A stretch of 64,000 nucleotides of DNA from an uncultured bacterium (lineage in GTDB: Bacteria > Vulcanimicrobiota > Xenobia > Xenobiales > Xenobiaceae). The stretch is taken from contig CAKUDB010000001.1 of NCBI GenBank assembly GCA_934644775.1, positions 186,001 through 250,000 of the forward strand, read 5' to 3'. Below are positions 1 to 8,594 of this stretch, one piece after another. A program made the translations under genes and the position numbers. Position 1 is the first letter of the stretch; the number at the start of each line of letters is the position of its first letter. The notes beneath the pieces were generated by a model. That model made no database searches and was not told the DNA's origin. It saw only the letters and a program-made list of their open reading frames with translations.

Positions 1-216
1 AATTTTGGCAAAGATATAATAAACTTCTATTACGATTTACAAGTTGGCAAACATGGTACCGTTGTAAAAGTAAATGGCGATTATGCCGAAGTAGTTAATG
101 AAGATAAGATGAAATATTTAGAGTTACATAAAGAAGAAGGTGCTTGGAAGATTGCTGCTGTAGAGAGTCGCACTACGCGCTTTTCCAAACGCCATTTTGG
201 TTCTAAAAGGAAATAG
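1..216 (+). CDS. C-terminal end of a paralogue of the next lipoprotein (partial)
   Basis: Frame 1 is open from the window edge to a TAG at 214-216, giving 71 residues of a gene whose start lies outside. Its end aligns with the C-terminus of the downstream lipoprotein: an NFY/KNY-like start, then V.GDYAE.V, then a W-K-I/M-A motif close to the end. A basic tail (RFSKRHFGSKRK) follows that the neighbour lacks. It is therefore the second member of a tandem paralogous pair, probably also an exported NTF2-like domain protein. The function is unknown. The paralogy is seen directly; the fold is inferred. Confidence 0.75.
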   Translation, partial: NFGKDIINFYYDLQVGKHGTVVKVNGDYAEVVNEDKMKYLELHKEEGAWKIAAVESRTTRFSKRHFGSKRK

Positions 217-244
217 TCTTTAGCGACAGGACTGGCTAAAATAT

Positions 245-281
245 GCCTGGTATTTGGGTTGATTTTAGGCGGTCTTTTTTT
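245..281 (+). terminator. Weak Rho-independent terminator after the partial gene
   Basis: A short GCCT/AGGC stem with a long loop is followed by a run of seven T residues at about 274-280. It lies between the partial lipoprotein-like gene and its paralogue. The stem is short, so the call is tentative. Confidence 0.35.
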
Positions 282-321
282 ATCTAACCGTTTTTAGCAA
301 CGATCGAGAAAGAATTTAACT

Positions 322-1377
322 ATGAATAAAAAGATTAGTCTGAGCTTAAGTTTGGCTTTGGCTTTATGCTTTACTTCAGCTTGTTCGCTAAAAAATCACG
401 ATTCGGCAGCTAGGCCTCAAGCCACGCTGCCAAGCGCAACAGTAGCGACGAGCAATATTAACGAAAATGAATATAACAACGCTACTGAGAAGGCGGCCGT
501 CCAAGCTAATTTGCAAGCTTTTTTCCGCTGTGCTAAAGCTCAAGATCCTCGCGCTTGGTTCTACCTTACCGACGAAAGCCAAGCTATAGTTAATAAATTT
601 TTAGCTAGAGCTACCAGTTTGGTTGACAAAACTATAGCGGCCCAGAAAAACCACCAGGAATTGGCTGCCGAAATTGGTGCAGAGATGCAAGATCCTACTT
701 CCAAAACAGCCACTAGTTTTTGGGCGGAAAAAGGCCAAGCTATTGCTGAAGAATACGCTGCCTTCGATCCCCAGTCGGCCAAGCTTAACATTAAAATTAC
801 TGGCGGCGAAGCTAAAATAACTAACACTAAAGATCCAAGCTTAGTTTTAACTATGTATAGGCAAAGGGGCTTTTGGAAAATAGCCGCCGACTTGCAATCT
901 TCTCGCGCCACTTTAGAAAAACAAACTTCCGACTCTGGTACCCAATATACTTTATTTAACGCAAAAGCTGAAAATGCAGCCGTAAAGGAATCTTTTAGTC
1001 AAGGTTTACAATATGCCCAAAAGGGCGACGCTAAGCTATGGAGCCTTTTAGACGAGCAATGTAAAGAAGGCATCTATTCTTTCTTTATTGTTAATATGAA
1101 TAGGGATACCGAGCTCGATTCCGCTAAAGTTAAAGAGCTTAAAAGCCAAATAGCTCAGGCCTTTAACGAGCCCAATTCAGAGTTGGCTAAAGAGTTTTGC
1201 CAAGCTCGAGGCCAAGTCTTTGTTAAAAATTACGGACAAATAGAGCTTGATAAAGGGCAAACCGATATAAACGTAATTGGTGATTATGCCGAACTTGTCG
1301 ATAAAAAAAGCGGCCAAGTGCTTTTGAGCTTTTATAAGCAAGACAATGTATGGAAAATGGCCGTGCGCAAGATCTAG
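322..1377 (+). CDS. Lipoprotein with two NTF2-like repeats, function unknown
   Basis: The 351-residue product starts with a basic and hydrophobic signal and a lipobox ending in TSAC (Cys at about residue 21), so it should be lipidated and held in an envelope membrane. After a low-complexity linker there are two homologous halves, about residues 57-200 and 220-351. Each begins with an AV(Q/K) helix and ends with a W-K-(I/M)-A strand, resembling NTF2-like lipoprotein domains (DUF4878 type). The partial gene upstream ends in the same way, so duplication acted both within and between genes. No catalytic residues can be assigned. A strong terminator follows. Confidence 0.7.
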   Translation: MNKKISLSLSLALALCFTSACSLKNHDSAARPQATLPSATVATSNINENEYNNATEKAAVQANLQAFFRCAKAQDPRAWFYLTDESQAIVNKFLARATSLVDKTIAAQKNHQELAAEIGAEMQDPTSKTATSFWAEKGQAIAEEYAAFDPQSAKLNIKITGGEAKITNTKDPSLVLTMYRQRGFWKIAADLQSSRATLEKQTSDSGTQYTLFNAKAENAAVKESFSQGLQYAQKGDAKLWSLLDEQCKEGIYSFFIVNMNRDTELDSAKVKELKSQIAQAFNEPNSELAKEFCQARGQVFVKNYGQIELDKGQTDINVIGDYAELVDKKSGQVLLSFYKQDNVWKMAVRKI

Positions 1378-1394
1378 TTCTATTTTGCAAACGA

Positions 1395-1437
1395 AAAACG
1401 CGACTTGGTCATAAAATTTCCAAGCCGCGTTTTTTTA
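1395..1437 (+). terminator. Rho-independent terminator after the lipoprotein gene
   Basis: The stem AAAACGCG-a-CTTGG pairs with CCAAG-c-CGCGTTTT and runs into a T tract. It ends the rightward lipoprotein unit and sits just downstream of the converging minus-strand genes, which it may also serve. Confidence 0.85.
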
Positions 1438-1443
1438 TAAATA

Positions 1444-1743
1444 TTAATTGTGATCTTTTATCGATTTCGACAACAACTGCCCATCAGCGTAGGCTATATC
1501 ATCCGTTAACTGTTTAACGTATTCTGTATAGCTAATATCAAGCTGACTGAAATTAGTTGAAAAGATTTGGCTATTGTACTCAGCTTCAGTAATTGTGGCA
1601 AGCTTCATACGCAAACATTCAACAAAAGATTGGCTTTTTGTTTTTTTAGCTACGTCTTCAAAGACTTCTCCTAACCAAAAAAAATCCTCAATAGAACATT
1701 TTGTTAAGAGAAAATTGACAGTATCTTGCATGTTTTTGGACAT
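1444..1743 (-). CDS. Small hypothetical protein of the DUF3990/DUF3791 cassette
   Basis: This 99-residue acidic protein has no recognised domain, signal peptide or membrane segment. The ATG at 1743 has an AAGAGGT ribosome site at good spacing. It is the last of three minus-strand genes, 97 bases after the DUF3791-like gene, in base composition more AT-rich than the surrounding chromosome. Small helical partners of this kind accompany DUF3990 genes in many genomes; a neutralising or accessory role is inferred from position only. Confidence 0.6.
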   Translation of the reverse strand: MSKNMQDTVNFLLTKCSIEDFFWLGEVFEDVAKKTKSQSFVECLRMKLATITEAEYNSQIFSTNFSQLDISYTEYVKQLTDDIAYADGQLLSKSIKDHN

Positions 1744-1840
1744 GATAGATACCTCTTGGTTTCAACATTTTTGCATACCTAAATCATCGTTAATGTTTAG
1801 CTGCAAACGCTTAGTTAGTATCGATCTTAATTTGTGCACG

Positions 1841-2248
1841 TTAGCTTTTAATATCGCCAAAGGAAAGTTGGTCTACTGTTTTGCTAATCGGAGATGAGAG
1901 AACGTTATAAAGAGCATCTTCTAATTCCAAATTAAGTTTGTGTCTGTAATTTAGGTAATATGATATTACAAAGGCTTTATAAACGTCTCCTAAAGTAACA
2001 TACTCGAACTCCTTGCCCAAACCATAAAAATTGCCGTTGGGAATACTTAACTTACTAATGACATCTTCCACAACTTCTTCAATAGCTAGGCAATGGTTTA
2101 TATGGGCAAATTTTAACTGTTTGGTAAGTTCTTTTTTGGGAAAAAGCTTAATAACATCTGAAATATAGTTGTTAGTCTCTTGAGCTATATAGACGAGAAG
2201 ACTACACACATAGTGGAGATCGCTTTCCATATTGAAAGTAAACTTCAT
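1841..2248 (-). CDS. DUF3791-like protein, probable partner of the DUF3990 protein
   Basis: The 135-residue protein has in its first 70 residues the pattern of DUF3791: a helix, an LF-x-x-x-x-L segment, a small gap, and a hydrophobic VVEDVISKL element. The C-terminal half is not recognised. Its ribosome site (AAGGAGG) lies within the last codons and stop of the upstream DUF3990 gene, seven bases separate the two genes, and they must be co-transcribed. DUF3791 and DUF3990 genes are habitual neighbours, and the pair behaves in context like a toxin-antitoxin or effector-immunity module. Which partner is toxic is inferred, not shown. Confidence 0.6.
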   Translation of the reverse strand: MKFTFNMESDLHYVCSLLVYIAQETNNYISDVIKLFPKKELTKQLKFAHINHCLAIEEVVEDVISKLSIPNGNFYGLGKEFEYVTLGDVYKAFVISYYLNYRHKLNLELEDALYNVLSSPISKTVDQLSFGDIKS

Positions 2249-2255
2249 AAACTAG

Positions 2256-2732
2256 CTAAACCTCCTTATAATTGATAAACTTTAAGCATTTTAAAGCTTT
2301 TTCGTTGCAGAAACAAATCTGATGGGTGATTTTGTTTCTGCTCTTTGCCAGCTCGAGAACTTCTTTTTTTGTCATAGCACCGCTTTTTAAATAGCCCAAA
2401 TATCGCCAAAACTGATCATCTCCGACTGGCCCTTCTACAATATCGTAAGCATGTTGTACGCCATTACGACATTCGGCCATAAAATTAAGCCATTCGTAAG
2501 ATTCAGCAGAAAATTTTAATATATTCAGATTAGTATCAGGTGTATAGTGGTAAATATTTACAATAGCTATGCAGTTTTCTGACTTGGTCGCTCTATTCAT
2601 TGCCCATTCTTTAGCTTGAGAGTAAAGCTCAGTGCAATAGAAGCCCCATGAAAAATCTTTTCTACCATAATTAGTATTTGCGTGTGGAACTGGAACTTTT
2701 ATTACCGCATTGGAACCATGATATAACTTCAT
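2256..2732 (-). CDS. DUF3990 family protein (ADP-ribosyltransferase-like fold), putative toxin
   Basis: Starting at the ATG at 2732 (aaaaagg upstream) the product is 158 residues and begins KLYHGS, the hallmark first strand of DUF3990 proteins, followed by an aromatic FSWGFYCT element that would form the NAD-pocket core. The frame is open further upstream to 2825, but that extension would overlap the end of the preceding radical SAM gene and has no family similarity. The family is related in fold to ADP-ribosyltransferases. With the DUF3791-like gene next door it is a likely toxin or effector. It is not known whether it modifies protein, RNA or DNA. Confidence 0.7.
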   Translation of the reverse strand: MKLYHGSNAVIKVPVPHANTNYGRKDFSWGFYCTELYSQAKEWAMNRATKSENCIAIVNIYHYTPDTNLNILKFSAESYEWLNFMAECRNGVQHAYDIVEGPVGDDQFWRYLGYLKSGAMTKKEVLELAKSRNKITHQICFCNEKALKCLKFINYKEV

Positions 2733-2748
2733 AATTATATATACCTTT

Positions 2749-3804
2749 TTATGCAAATACTCCCGGCAGCGGTGTGGCGCAGGCTTGGCAGCAGCCTTGG
2801 GCGGCGTCAAAGTCCTTATACTCAATTAAGTTGAGCAAGCGCTCAATAAGTAAGCGGCCGCATTTTCTGCAGTAGGTCGACTGGCTGGCTGGATCGGCGA
2901 TATTGCCTGTGTAGACGTAATGTAAGCCGACTTCTAAGGCTATTTTTCTGGCTTTGAATAAAGTTTCCGGCGGAGTCTTTTCTTTATCGAGCATAAGGTG
3001 GGCCGGATGGAAAGCGCTCAAGTGGAGCGGCACATCTGGGCCCAGTTCTTTATAGATCCAGCGGCTTAAGTCTTTTATCTCTTGCTCTGAATCGTTTAAG
3101 CCGGGAATAATTAAAGTAGTTAGCTCTAGCCAACATTTGGTATGTTCTTTTACGTAAATTATCGTCTCTAAAATGGGCTTAATGTCGGCTTGGCAATAAT
3201 CTTTGTAAAATTGGGGATTAAAAGCTTTTAAGTCGATATTGGCGGCGTCTATGTGGGAGAAAAATTCAATGCGCGGTTTAGGATTGATATAGCCGGCCGT
3301 AACAGCTACGGTGCGTAAGCCCAAAGAGTGGCACACTTTAGCACTTTCAATAGCATAATCGGCCCAGATAATAGGATCGTTATAGGTAAAAGCTACGCTC
3401 TCGCACTGATAATTTAAGGCGACTAGGCCTATCTTTTGTGGAGGCAGAGGCAATCCTAACTCTTTTTCGCGACAATTTTTAGTAATTTGCGAATTTTGAC
3501 AAAAGCGGCAGCCCATATTGCAACCCAAAGTACCGAAAGAGAGGACGCGGCTTTGGGGCATAAAGTGATAGAGAGGCTTCTTCTCGATAGGATCGATAGC
3601 AGCTCCGGTAGTTAGGCCAAAAGAGGTATTGACGATATGTTGGCCATTATTTTGGCGAATGTAACAGAAGCCGCGCTGTTGGGGCGCTAATTGGCACTGA
3701 CGGGGACAGAGCTTACATTGCCAACGCCCGTCGGCTAAGGGCTTTTCCCAGCAGTTGGGGGTAAATCCCGAATTACGCATAGGTGAATTGTCTCGATCCA
3801 ACAA
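2749..3804 (-). CDS. amrS: AmmeMemoRadiSam-system radical SAM enzyme AmrS
   Basis: This 351-residue protein carries the radical SAM cluster motif CNMGCRFC (Cys 95, 99, 102) and an N-terminal cysteine set (Cys 30, 33, 37, 47) typical of the AmrS/pyruvate-formate-lyase-activase-like family. Family members use SAM and a [4Fe-4S] cluster; the natural substrate is unsettled, and the usual partners AmrA and AmrB (Memo-like) are not in this window. I chose the TTG start at 3804 because AGGAGG lies eight bases upstream, while the ATG at 3780 has no ribosome site. C-terminal Cys residues (CRKCG and CCQAC) may hold a second metal site. Confidence 0.88.
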   Translation of the reverse strand: MLDRDNSPMRNSGFTPNCWEKPLADGRWQCKLCPRQCQLAPQQRGFCYIRQNNGQHIVNTSFGLTTGAAIDPIEKKPLYHFMPQSRVLSFGTLGCNMGCRFCQNSQITKNCREKELGLPLPPQKIGLVALNYQCESVAFTYNDPIIWADYAIESAKVCHSLGLRTVAVTAGYINPKPRIEFFSHIDAANIDLKAFNPQFYKDYCQADIKPILETIIYVKEHTKCWLELTTLIIPGLNDSEQEIKDLSRWIYKELGPDVPLHLSAFHPAHLMLDKEKTPPETLFKARKIALEVGLHYVYTGNIADPASQSTYCRKCGRLLIERLLNLIEYKDFDAAQGCCQACATPLPGVFA

Positions 3805-3828
3805 GTTCCAAGCCTCCTAAAAGTAAGA

Positions 3829-3868
3829 TAAAAGGCTGCCCAATCTTTGTCAAAAATTAGACAGCCTC
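3829..3868 (-). terminator. Rho-independent terminator downstream of ygfK
   Basis: Read on the minus strand, AGGCTG pairs with CAGCCT, with further pairing inside (TAAT with a GATT segment), and TTTTATCTTACTTTT follows. It separates ygfK from amrS, so amrS may have its own promoter or depend on read-through. Confidence 0.6.
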
Positions 3869-3949
3869 CACTTTAGTCAAAATCTATCTAGCTACAGCTA
3901 AAAGCTTATAACCTCGAGCTGAACTTGATAAATACTCTATATCAGTAAG

Positions 3950-6946
3950 TTAGAAGAGCCACAAATATTTCTCTTCCAAAGTATTTAAGAGCTTTTCGAA
4001 GTCGTGGCAAACTTCGTCTTGGCCCAAAACGATACGTCTTTCGCTGCCGGGCTCAGCTAAGCGAATTTCATAGACATTCTTCTCCACGCGGAAGAAGCCG
4101 GGCAAATCGCTCTCTTGGAACTCTTTAAGAGTGGCAAAGAGGTTGAGCTTTTCGCGGAACGGGTTGCTATCGTAGGGGCAGAAAGTAGTGCAATTGCCGC
4201 AGTAGTTGCACATCTGGTCGATATGGAGGATGACGGGCATCTTTTCGCCTTCAACTTCGATAGGCACATAAGCCCGGTTGGGACAAGCTTGGACGCAATT
4301 AGTACATACTGTATTGCAAGACAAGCAACGCCTATTCTCTTGAGCAGCTTGGAGGTAAGGGAACATTAAGCCGTGTTGGGCATAGATCTCTTGGACGCGA
4401 ATAGCGCTGGCTTGAGGTACGGTGTAAGTGTAAGCGCCGACAATAGCTTGGGCTACTTTGGTAGCGTCGGCAATACCTTCAACTACGGTGGCTGGCCCCT
4501 TCTTGGCGTCGCCAATTACGTAAACGTCCGGGTCGGAAATGGTACTCAAGTCTTCCTGTAAAGCTACAGCTCCGCGCTCGTTAAGCTCTAAGCCTTGGCC
4601 TTTAAAGAAGTCGCCTTCTACCTTTTCGCCGACAGCCGCTATTAAAGTGCTGCAAGGCAAAGCCACTTCTTCTTCGGTTTCAACAGGAGCGCGGCGGCCC
4701 GATTGGTCGGCTTGGCCTAAGACGACTTTTTGGCAAATAAGTTGGCCATCTTCTAAAGACTTAGGGGCCAACAATTCGGCAAATTCGACGCCATCTTCTA
4801 AGGCCAAAGCCAACTCTTCTTCGTCGGCGGGCATATAGCGGCGAGTACGGCGGTAGACCAATTTTACATTTTTAACACCGTCGATTCTCTTGGCAGCGCG
4901 GGCTGCGTCCATAGCGGTGTTGCCGCCGCCGACGACGATCACATCTTCGCCTAAGCCTTCTACTTCGCCAGCTTTGGCTTGACGCAAGAAGTCAATTACG
5001 TTAATAGCTTCGCCTTTAGCTAAGCGGAGCTGTCCGGGCTTGTAAGCACCGACGGCGTAAATCACTTTGTTAAAGCCAGCTTTTTTGAGCTCGGCCAAAG
5101 CGGGGGCGGCGCTATTAAGCTTAATTTCGCAACCCATAGCTTCTAAAAGCTCGGCGTCGCGCTTAATGGCACAGTCGGCAATGCGGAAGTGGGGAATAAC
5201 CCAAGCGACGATACCGCCGAGCTTGGCGCTCTTTTCAAAGAGGGTGACGCGACAATTTTGGCGAGCCAACAAGAAGGCTGCTGCCATACCGGCCGGGCCG
5301 CCACCGACGATAGCTACTTGGGGAGTATCGGCAGCCAAGACGCGCTTAGCGGTTTGGGCTTTAATTTCGGCTAAAAGCTCTTCGAAGCCGCCGCGAGCAG
5401 CTTGCAATTTGGCTTGGCGAATATGTACGGCATCTTCATAGAAATTGCGAGTGCACTTAGTTTGGCAATTGTGAGGGCAAATAGTGCCGGTAATAAAGGG
5501 CAGGGGGTTCTTGGCCGTAATTAAGCGCAAAGCTTCCAAATAGCGTCCCTGACCGACTAAGCTTATATACTCGGGAATATCTTGGTGGATAGGGCAACCG
5601 TGGCTACAAGGAGAAATAAAGCAACGGAAGCGAGGTACCTTCTCTTTGATTTTGCGAGAGGGCAAAGGTTTTATGGCCTTAAGATTGCGGGCGTTAGTGC
5701 GGGCATCTTCAGCCAAGGCGGAGATTAAGCCAACTTTGACACTATCAAAAGGACGGTACTCTTCTTTAACGAGCTCTTGGGCAATCTGGGTGCAGCGCTG
5801 ATAACCGCCGGGTTTAAGTAAGGTAGTAGCTAAAGTGATAGGCCAAATATTAGCTTTAAATAAGGCGACGATATTGAGAGCGTCGGCACCGCCAGAGTAA
5901 GAGATGCGCATATTGCCGTCAAAGGTTTGGCTAATTCGCTTGGCCAGCTCCATAGTTAAAGGATAGAGGGAGCGACCGCTCATATACATTTCGTTGCCGG
6001 GTAACTCTTGATGAGCAATGTCGACGGGGAAAGTGTTGGTAAGTTTCAAGCCAAAGCTGACGCCGTTGTTCTCAGCCAATTTGAGCAAGCGAGTGAACAT
6101 AGGCACTGCGTCGCTCCATTGCAAGTCGGCTTTGAAGTGGTGATCGTCAAATTCGATATAGTCGAAGCCCATCTTGTCCAGAGTGCGGCGGGCAAATTCG
6201 TAGCCGAGCAAAGTGGGGTTGCACTTGACGAAGGTGTTAAGCTTTTTAGTTTCGATAAGGTAAGAAGCAATGCGCTCAATCTCTTGGGGCGGGCAGCCGT
6301 GCAAGGTGGAAAGGGTAATAGAGCGACAAATATGAGGGTTGATTTGCTCGACATATTGGGCGCTGACATTGGGCAAACGATCTAAGTTGGCCAAAGTCCA
6401 CTGGCGACATTCTTGCCAAACTTCAGTCTGGGAAGCGTCTTTCAAGCCCTCGATAAAGCTATCGATCTTGGGAGAGCAAATCCCTTTGAAGTCGTAGCCT
6501 ACGCTCATATTGAAGACGAAGCCATTAGGATCGCCCCAACCGAATTGGGCGCTTAAAAGCTTTAAAGCCCACCAAGCTTTAACATATTCGCCGAAAGCCT
6601 CTTGGACTCGCAATTCGGTAGACCATTCCACGTTGTAACACTCGTCTTCGGCGGCGATACAGGGCTTGGCTACGGGCAAATCTTCACCGTCTAAAGTTTG
6701 GACAGTTTTCAGCTCGAAGAAACGGCTGCCGGCAAAGTAGGCGGCGATAATATTTTGGCTCAGCTGAGTATGAGGGCCAGCGGCTGGGCCAAAGGGGGTC
6801 TCTAAAAATTCGCCAAAAATTGTCAGCTTTTTGGCTGCGGGCTTAAAGGGGTGGTTGATAGAGAAGACGGTACCCTTTTGGGCATATTCGCTAAGGATGC
6901 GCTCCATTAAGGGGCCAAAGGCTAACGGCGTCATTCTGTCGGACAT
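3950..6946 (-). CDS. ygfK: Selenate reductase-like flavoprotein subunit YgfK
   Basis: The 998-residue protein has the domain order of YgfK. Residues 1-430 resemble a dihydroorotate-dehydrogenase-like barrel. Residues 440-520 hold a cysteine-rich glutamate-synthase small-subunit type segment (CSHGC, CPHNC). An FAD site lies at 548-553 (GGGPAG) and an NAD(P) site at about 673-680 (GGGNTAMD). A C-terminal ferredoxin part has CNTVC and CNYCGNC motifs for two [4Fe-4S] clusters. Family members move electrons between NAD(P)H and a selenium- or molybdenum-linked partner in purine or selenate metabolism. The start has AAGGAG at good spacing. ssnA lies immediately upstream and is probably co-transcribed. 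Confidence 0.92.
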   Translation of the reverse strand: MSDRMTPLAFGPLMERILSEYAQKGTVFSINHPFKPAAKKLTIFGEFLETPFGPAAGPHTQLSQNIIAAYFAGSRFFELKTVQTLDGEDLPVAKPCIAAEDECYNVEWSTELRVQEAFGEYVKAWWALKLLSAQFGWGDPNGFVFNMSVGYDFKGICSPKIDSFIEGLKDASQTEVWQECRQWTLANLDRLPNVSAQYVEQINPHICRSITLSTLHGCPPQEIERIASYLIETKKLNTFVKCNPTLLGYEFARRTLDKMGFDYIEFDDHHFKADLQWSDAVPMFTRLLKLAENNGVSFGLKLTNTFPVDIAHQELPGNEMYMSGRSLYPLTMELAKRISQTFDGNMRISYSGGADALNIVALFKANIWPITLATTLLKPGGYQRCTQIAQELVKEEYRPFDSVKVGLISALAEDARTNARNLKAIKPLPSRKIKEKVPRFRCFISPCSHGCPIHQDIPEYISLVGQGRYLEALRLITAKNPLPFITGTICPHNCQTKCTRNFYEDAVHIRQAKLQAARGGFEELLAEIKAQTAKRVLAADTPQVAIVGGGPAGMAAAFLLARQNCRVTLFEKSAKLGGIVAWVIPHFRIADCAIKRDAELLEAMGCEIKLNSAAPALAELKKAGFNKVIYAVGAYKPGQLRLAKGEAINVIDFLRQAKAGEVEGLGEDVIVVGGGNTAMDAARAAKRIDGVKNVKLVYRRTRRYMPADEEELALALEDGVEFAELLAPKSLEDGQLICQKVVLGQADQSGRRAPVETEEEVALPCSTLIAAVGEKVEGDFFKGQGLELNERGAVALQEDLSTISDPDVYVIGDAKKGPATVVEGIADATKVAQAIVGAYTYTVPQASAIRVQEIYAQHGLMFPYLQAAQENRRCLSCNTVCTNCVQACPNRAYVPIEVEGEKMPVILHIDQMCNYCGNCTTFCPYDSNPFREKLNLFATLKEFQESDLPGFFRVEKNVYEIRLAEPGSERRIVLGQDEVCHDFEKLLNTLEEKYLWLF

Positions 6947-7000
6947 GTGAGAAAACTCCTTAAATATTGGTAGGTAGTAGGTAAAAAATTAGGCCAAAGA

Positions 7001-8329
7001 TTAGGCGTTGACAGCTTTCCAAAGCTGGGCGGCGCTGGCTCGGCACCTTTTCATTAAGTCGGCTTCGTCGGCTACTAAGATCTTGCGATCGGCCATAAGC
7101 ACTTTACCGTTGCAAATAGTGTGAGTGACAGAGCGTCCATTCATACCGAAGAGTATATGGCCGTTGCTATTGGTGCCATCCATGGGAGTGAGAGGATCGT
7201 AATCGGTGACAATTACGTCGGCGTAAGCCCCTTCTTTAAGTACGCCCAAGGGTTTGCGGAAGAAGCGAGCCGCGATCTTGGCATTATTTTCAAAGAGCAT
7301 AGTGGGAATCTCTACCCAAGCTACAGTGGGATCGCCCAAGTGGTGTTTGTGGATAATATTACCCACTTTGTAGCTTTCCAACATATCGTTGGTGTAGCCG
7401 TCGGTACCTAAACCCAAGGTGAGTCCCTTTTTGAAAAGTTGAATGACCGGGCCGCAACCTACGGCGTTGCCCATATTAGATTCGGGGTTGTGGACGACCA
7501 TAGTATTAGTCTCTTTAAGCAAGTCCATTTCGGCAGGGCTGACGTGGACACAGTGGATAGCTAAGGTTTTTTCGCCTAAAATGTTTTGCTCATAGAGGCG
7601 TTCGACGATCCGTTTGCCATATTTATGCAAAGAGTCAGAGACGTCGGAAGGGCCTTCGGCGACGTGAATGTGATAGCCGGCTTCGCGCCCTTTGTGATCG
7701 GCGCAGAAAGCTAAAGTTTTGTCACTTAAAGTAAAGGCGGCGTGTAAACCCATCATAGCGTGGATCATGTCGGAATCGTCTTGGGCGGCTTCGTTGATCA
7801 TGCGCTCATTTTCGAATACCGATTCTTCCATTTTCTGCTGGCCGTCGCGGTCGGAGACTTCGTAGCATACGCAAGCGCGTACGCCTAATTCTTTGGCCGG
7901 TTTAACGATCTGATCGAGGCTGTAAGGAATATCGCCGTAGCTGGCATGATGGTCAAAGATAGTGGTGACGCCGTTTTTAATACAATCGGTAAAGACGGCA
8001 TAGGCAGAGAGGAGATCGTTTTCCAAAGTGAGTTGGCGGTCGATTCTCCACCACATACCTTCGAGAATATCGTTAAAATTTTGGGGATTATAGTTAGTCA
8101 GAGAGAGGCCGCGAGCGAAAGCACTGTAAATATGGTTGTGGGCATTGATCAGGCCGGGCATAATGATGCCGCCTTTAGCGTCGATAAATTGGGCTTGGCT
8201 ATATTTTGCTTTAAGAGTGGTCAAGTCGCCCACTTCTTTTATAGTATTGCCCTCAATGGCCACAGCGCCATTTTCATAGAAAATGTTGTTATCACGGGTA
8301 ATAAGTCTTCCGTTACCGACTAAAAGCAT
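7001..8329 (-). CDS. ssnA: Putative aminohydrolase SsnA (selenium-linked cluster)
   Basis: From the ATG at 8329, which has GGAGAGG eight bases upstream, the product is 442 residues, the usual SsnA length; a TTG in frame at 8353 lacks support. It is a cytosolic amidohydrolase with the metal motif HNH in GLINAHNH, further histidines in HIHVAEG and IHCVH, and an aspartate in LGTDG. Such enzymes deaminate or dechlorinate heterocycles. SsnA with YgfK marks the selenium-dependent molybdenum hydroxylase gene set used for purine breakdown; the hydroxylase itself is not in this window. The 54-base gap to ygfK supports one operon. Confidence 0.9.
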   Translation of the reverse strand: MLLVGNGRLITRDNNIFYENGAVAIEGNTIKEVGDLTTLKAKYSQAQFIDAKGGIIMPGLINAHNHIYSAFARGLSLTNYNPQNFNDILEGMWWRIDRQLTLENDLLSAYAVFTDCIKNGVTTIFDHHASYGDIPYSLDQIVKPAKELGVRACVCYEVSDRDGQQKMEESVFENERMINEAAQDDSDMIHAMMGLHAAFTLSDKTLAFCADHKGREAGYHIHVAEGPSDVSDSLHKYGKRIVERLYEQNILGEKTLAIHCVHVSPAEMDLLKETNTMVVHNPESNMGNAVGCGPVIQLFKKGLTLGLGTDGYTNDMLESYKVGNIIHKHHLGDPTVAWVEIPTMLFENNAKIAARFFRKPLGVLKEGAYADVIVTDYDPLTPMDGTNSNGHILFGMNGRSVTHTICNGKVLMADRKILVADEADLMKRCRASAAQLWKAVNA

Positions 8330-8365
8330 TTCTTCATCCTCTCCATTGCGCAATTTGAACAGTCG

Positions 8366-8383
8366 GTATATTTTCGAATATAC
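8366..8383. promoter_or_regulatory. Perfect 7-bp inverted repeat upstream of ssnA
   Basis: GTATATT, the loop TTCG, then AATATAC form a perfect hairpin or palindromic operator about 37 bases before the ssnA start codon. It could bind a dimeric regulator or act as an RNA stem in the ssnA leader; the sequence cannot decide. Confidence 0.45.
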
Positions 8384-8594
8384 TGCCTGCTTATCCTGTT
8401 CTTTAATGCAGTAAAAAGTAATAGAGGGGGGCGAGGCGCTCTGGAAGAGGGCGAAGGGTGCTTATTTCGTTTCTGCCTTCAATGTTGTAAAATATATAGT
8501 GGTCGAGTATTTTTTCACCGTCTTTAAGCTAGTGGGTGTCCCCTTAGCTTAGCAATGGCTGGAGAGATAGGTTTACGAAGCGGAGACTGGGCTC

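Noticed and set aside
4115..6385. Several long open frames on the plus strand opposite ygfK
   Set aside because: They mirror the coding strand's codon bias, lack ribosome sites and lie wholly within a well-supported gene.
7001..8353. Longer ssnA from TTG at 8353
   Set aside because: The ATG at 8329 has GGAGAGG at ideal spacing and gives the usual family length of 442 residues.
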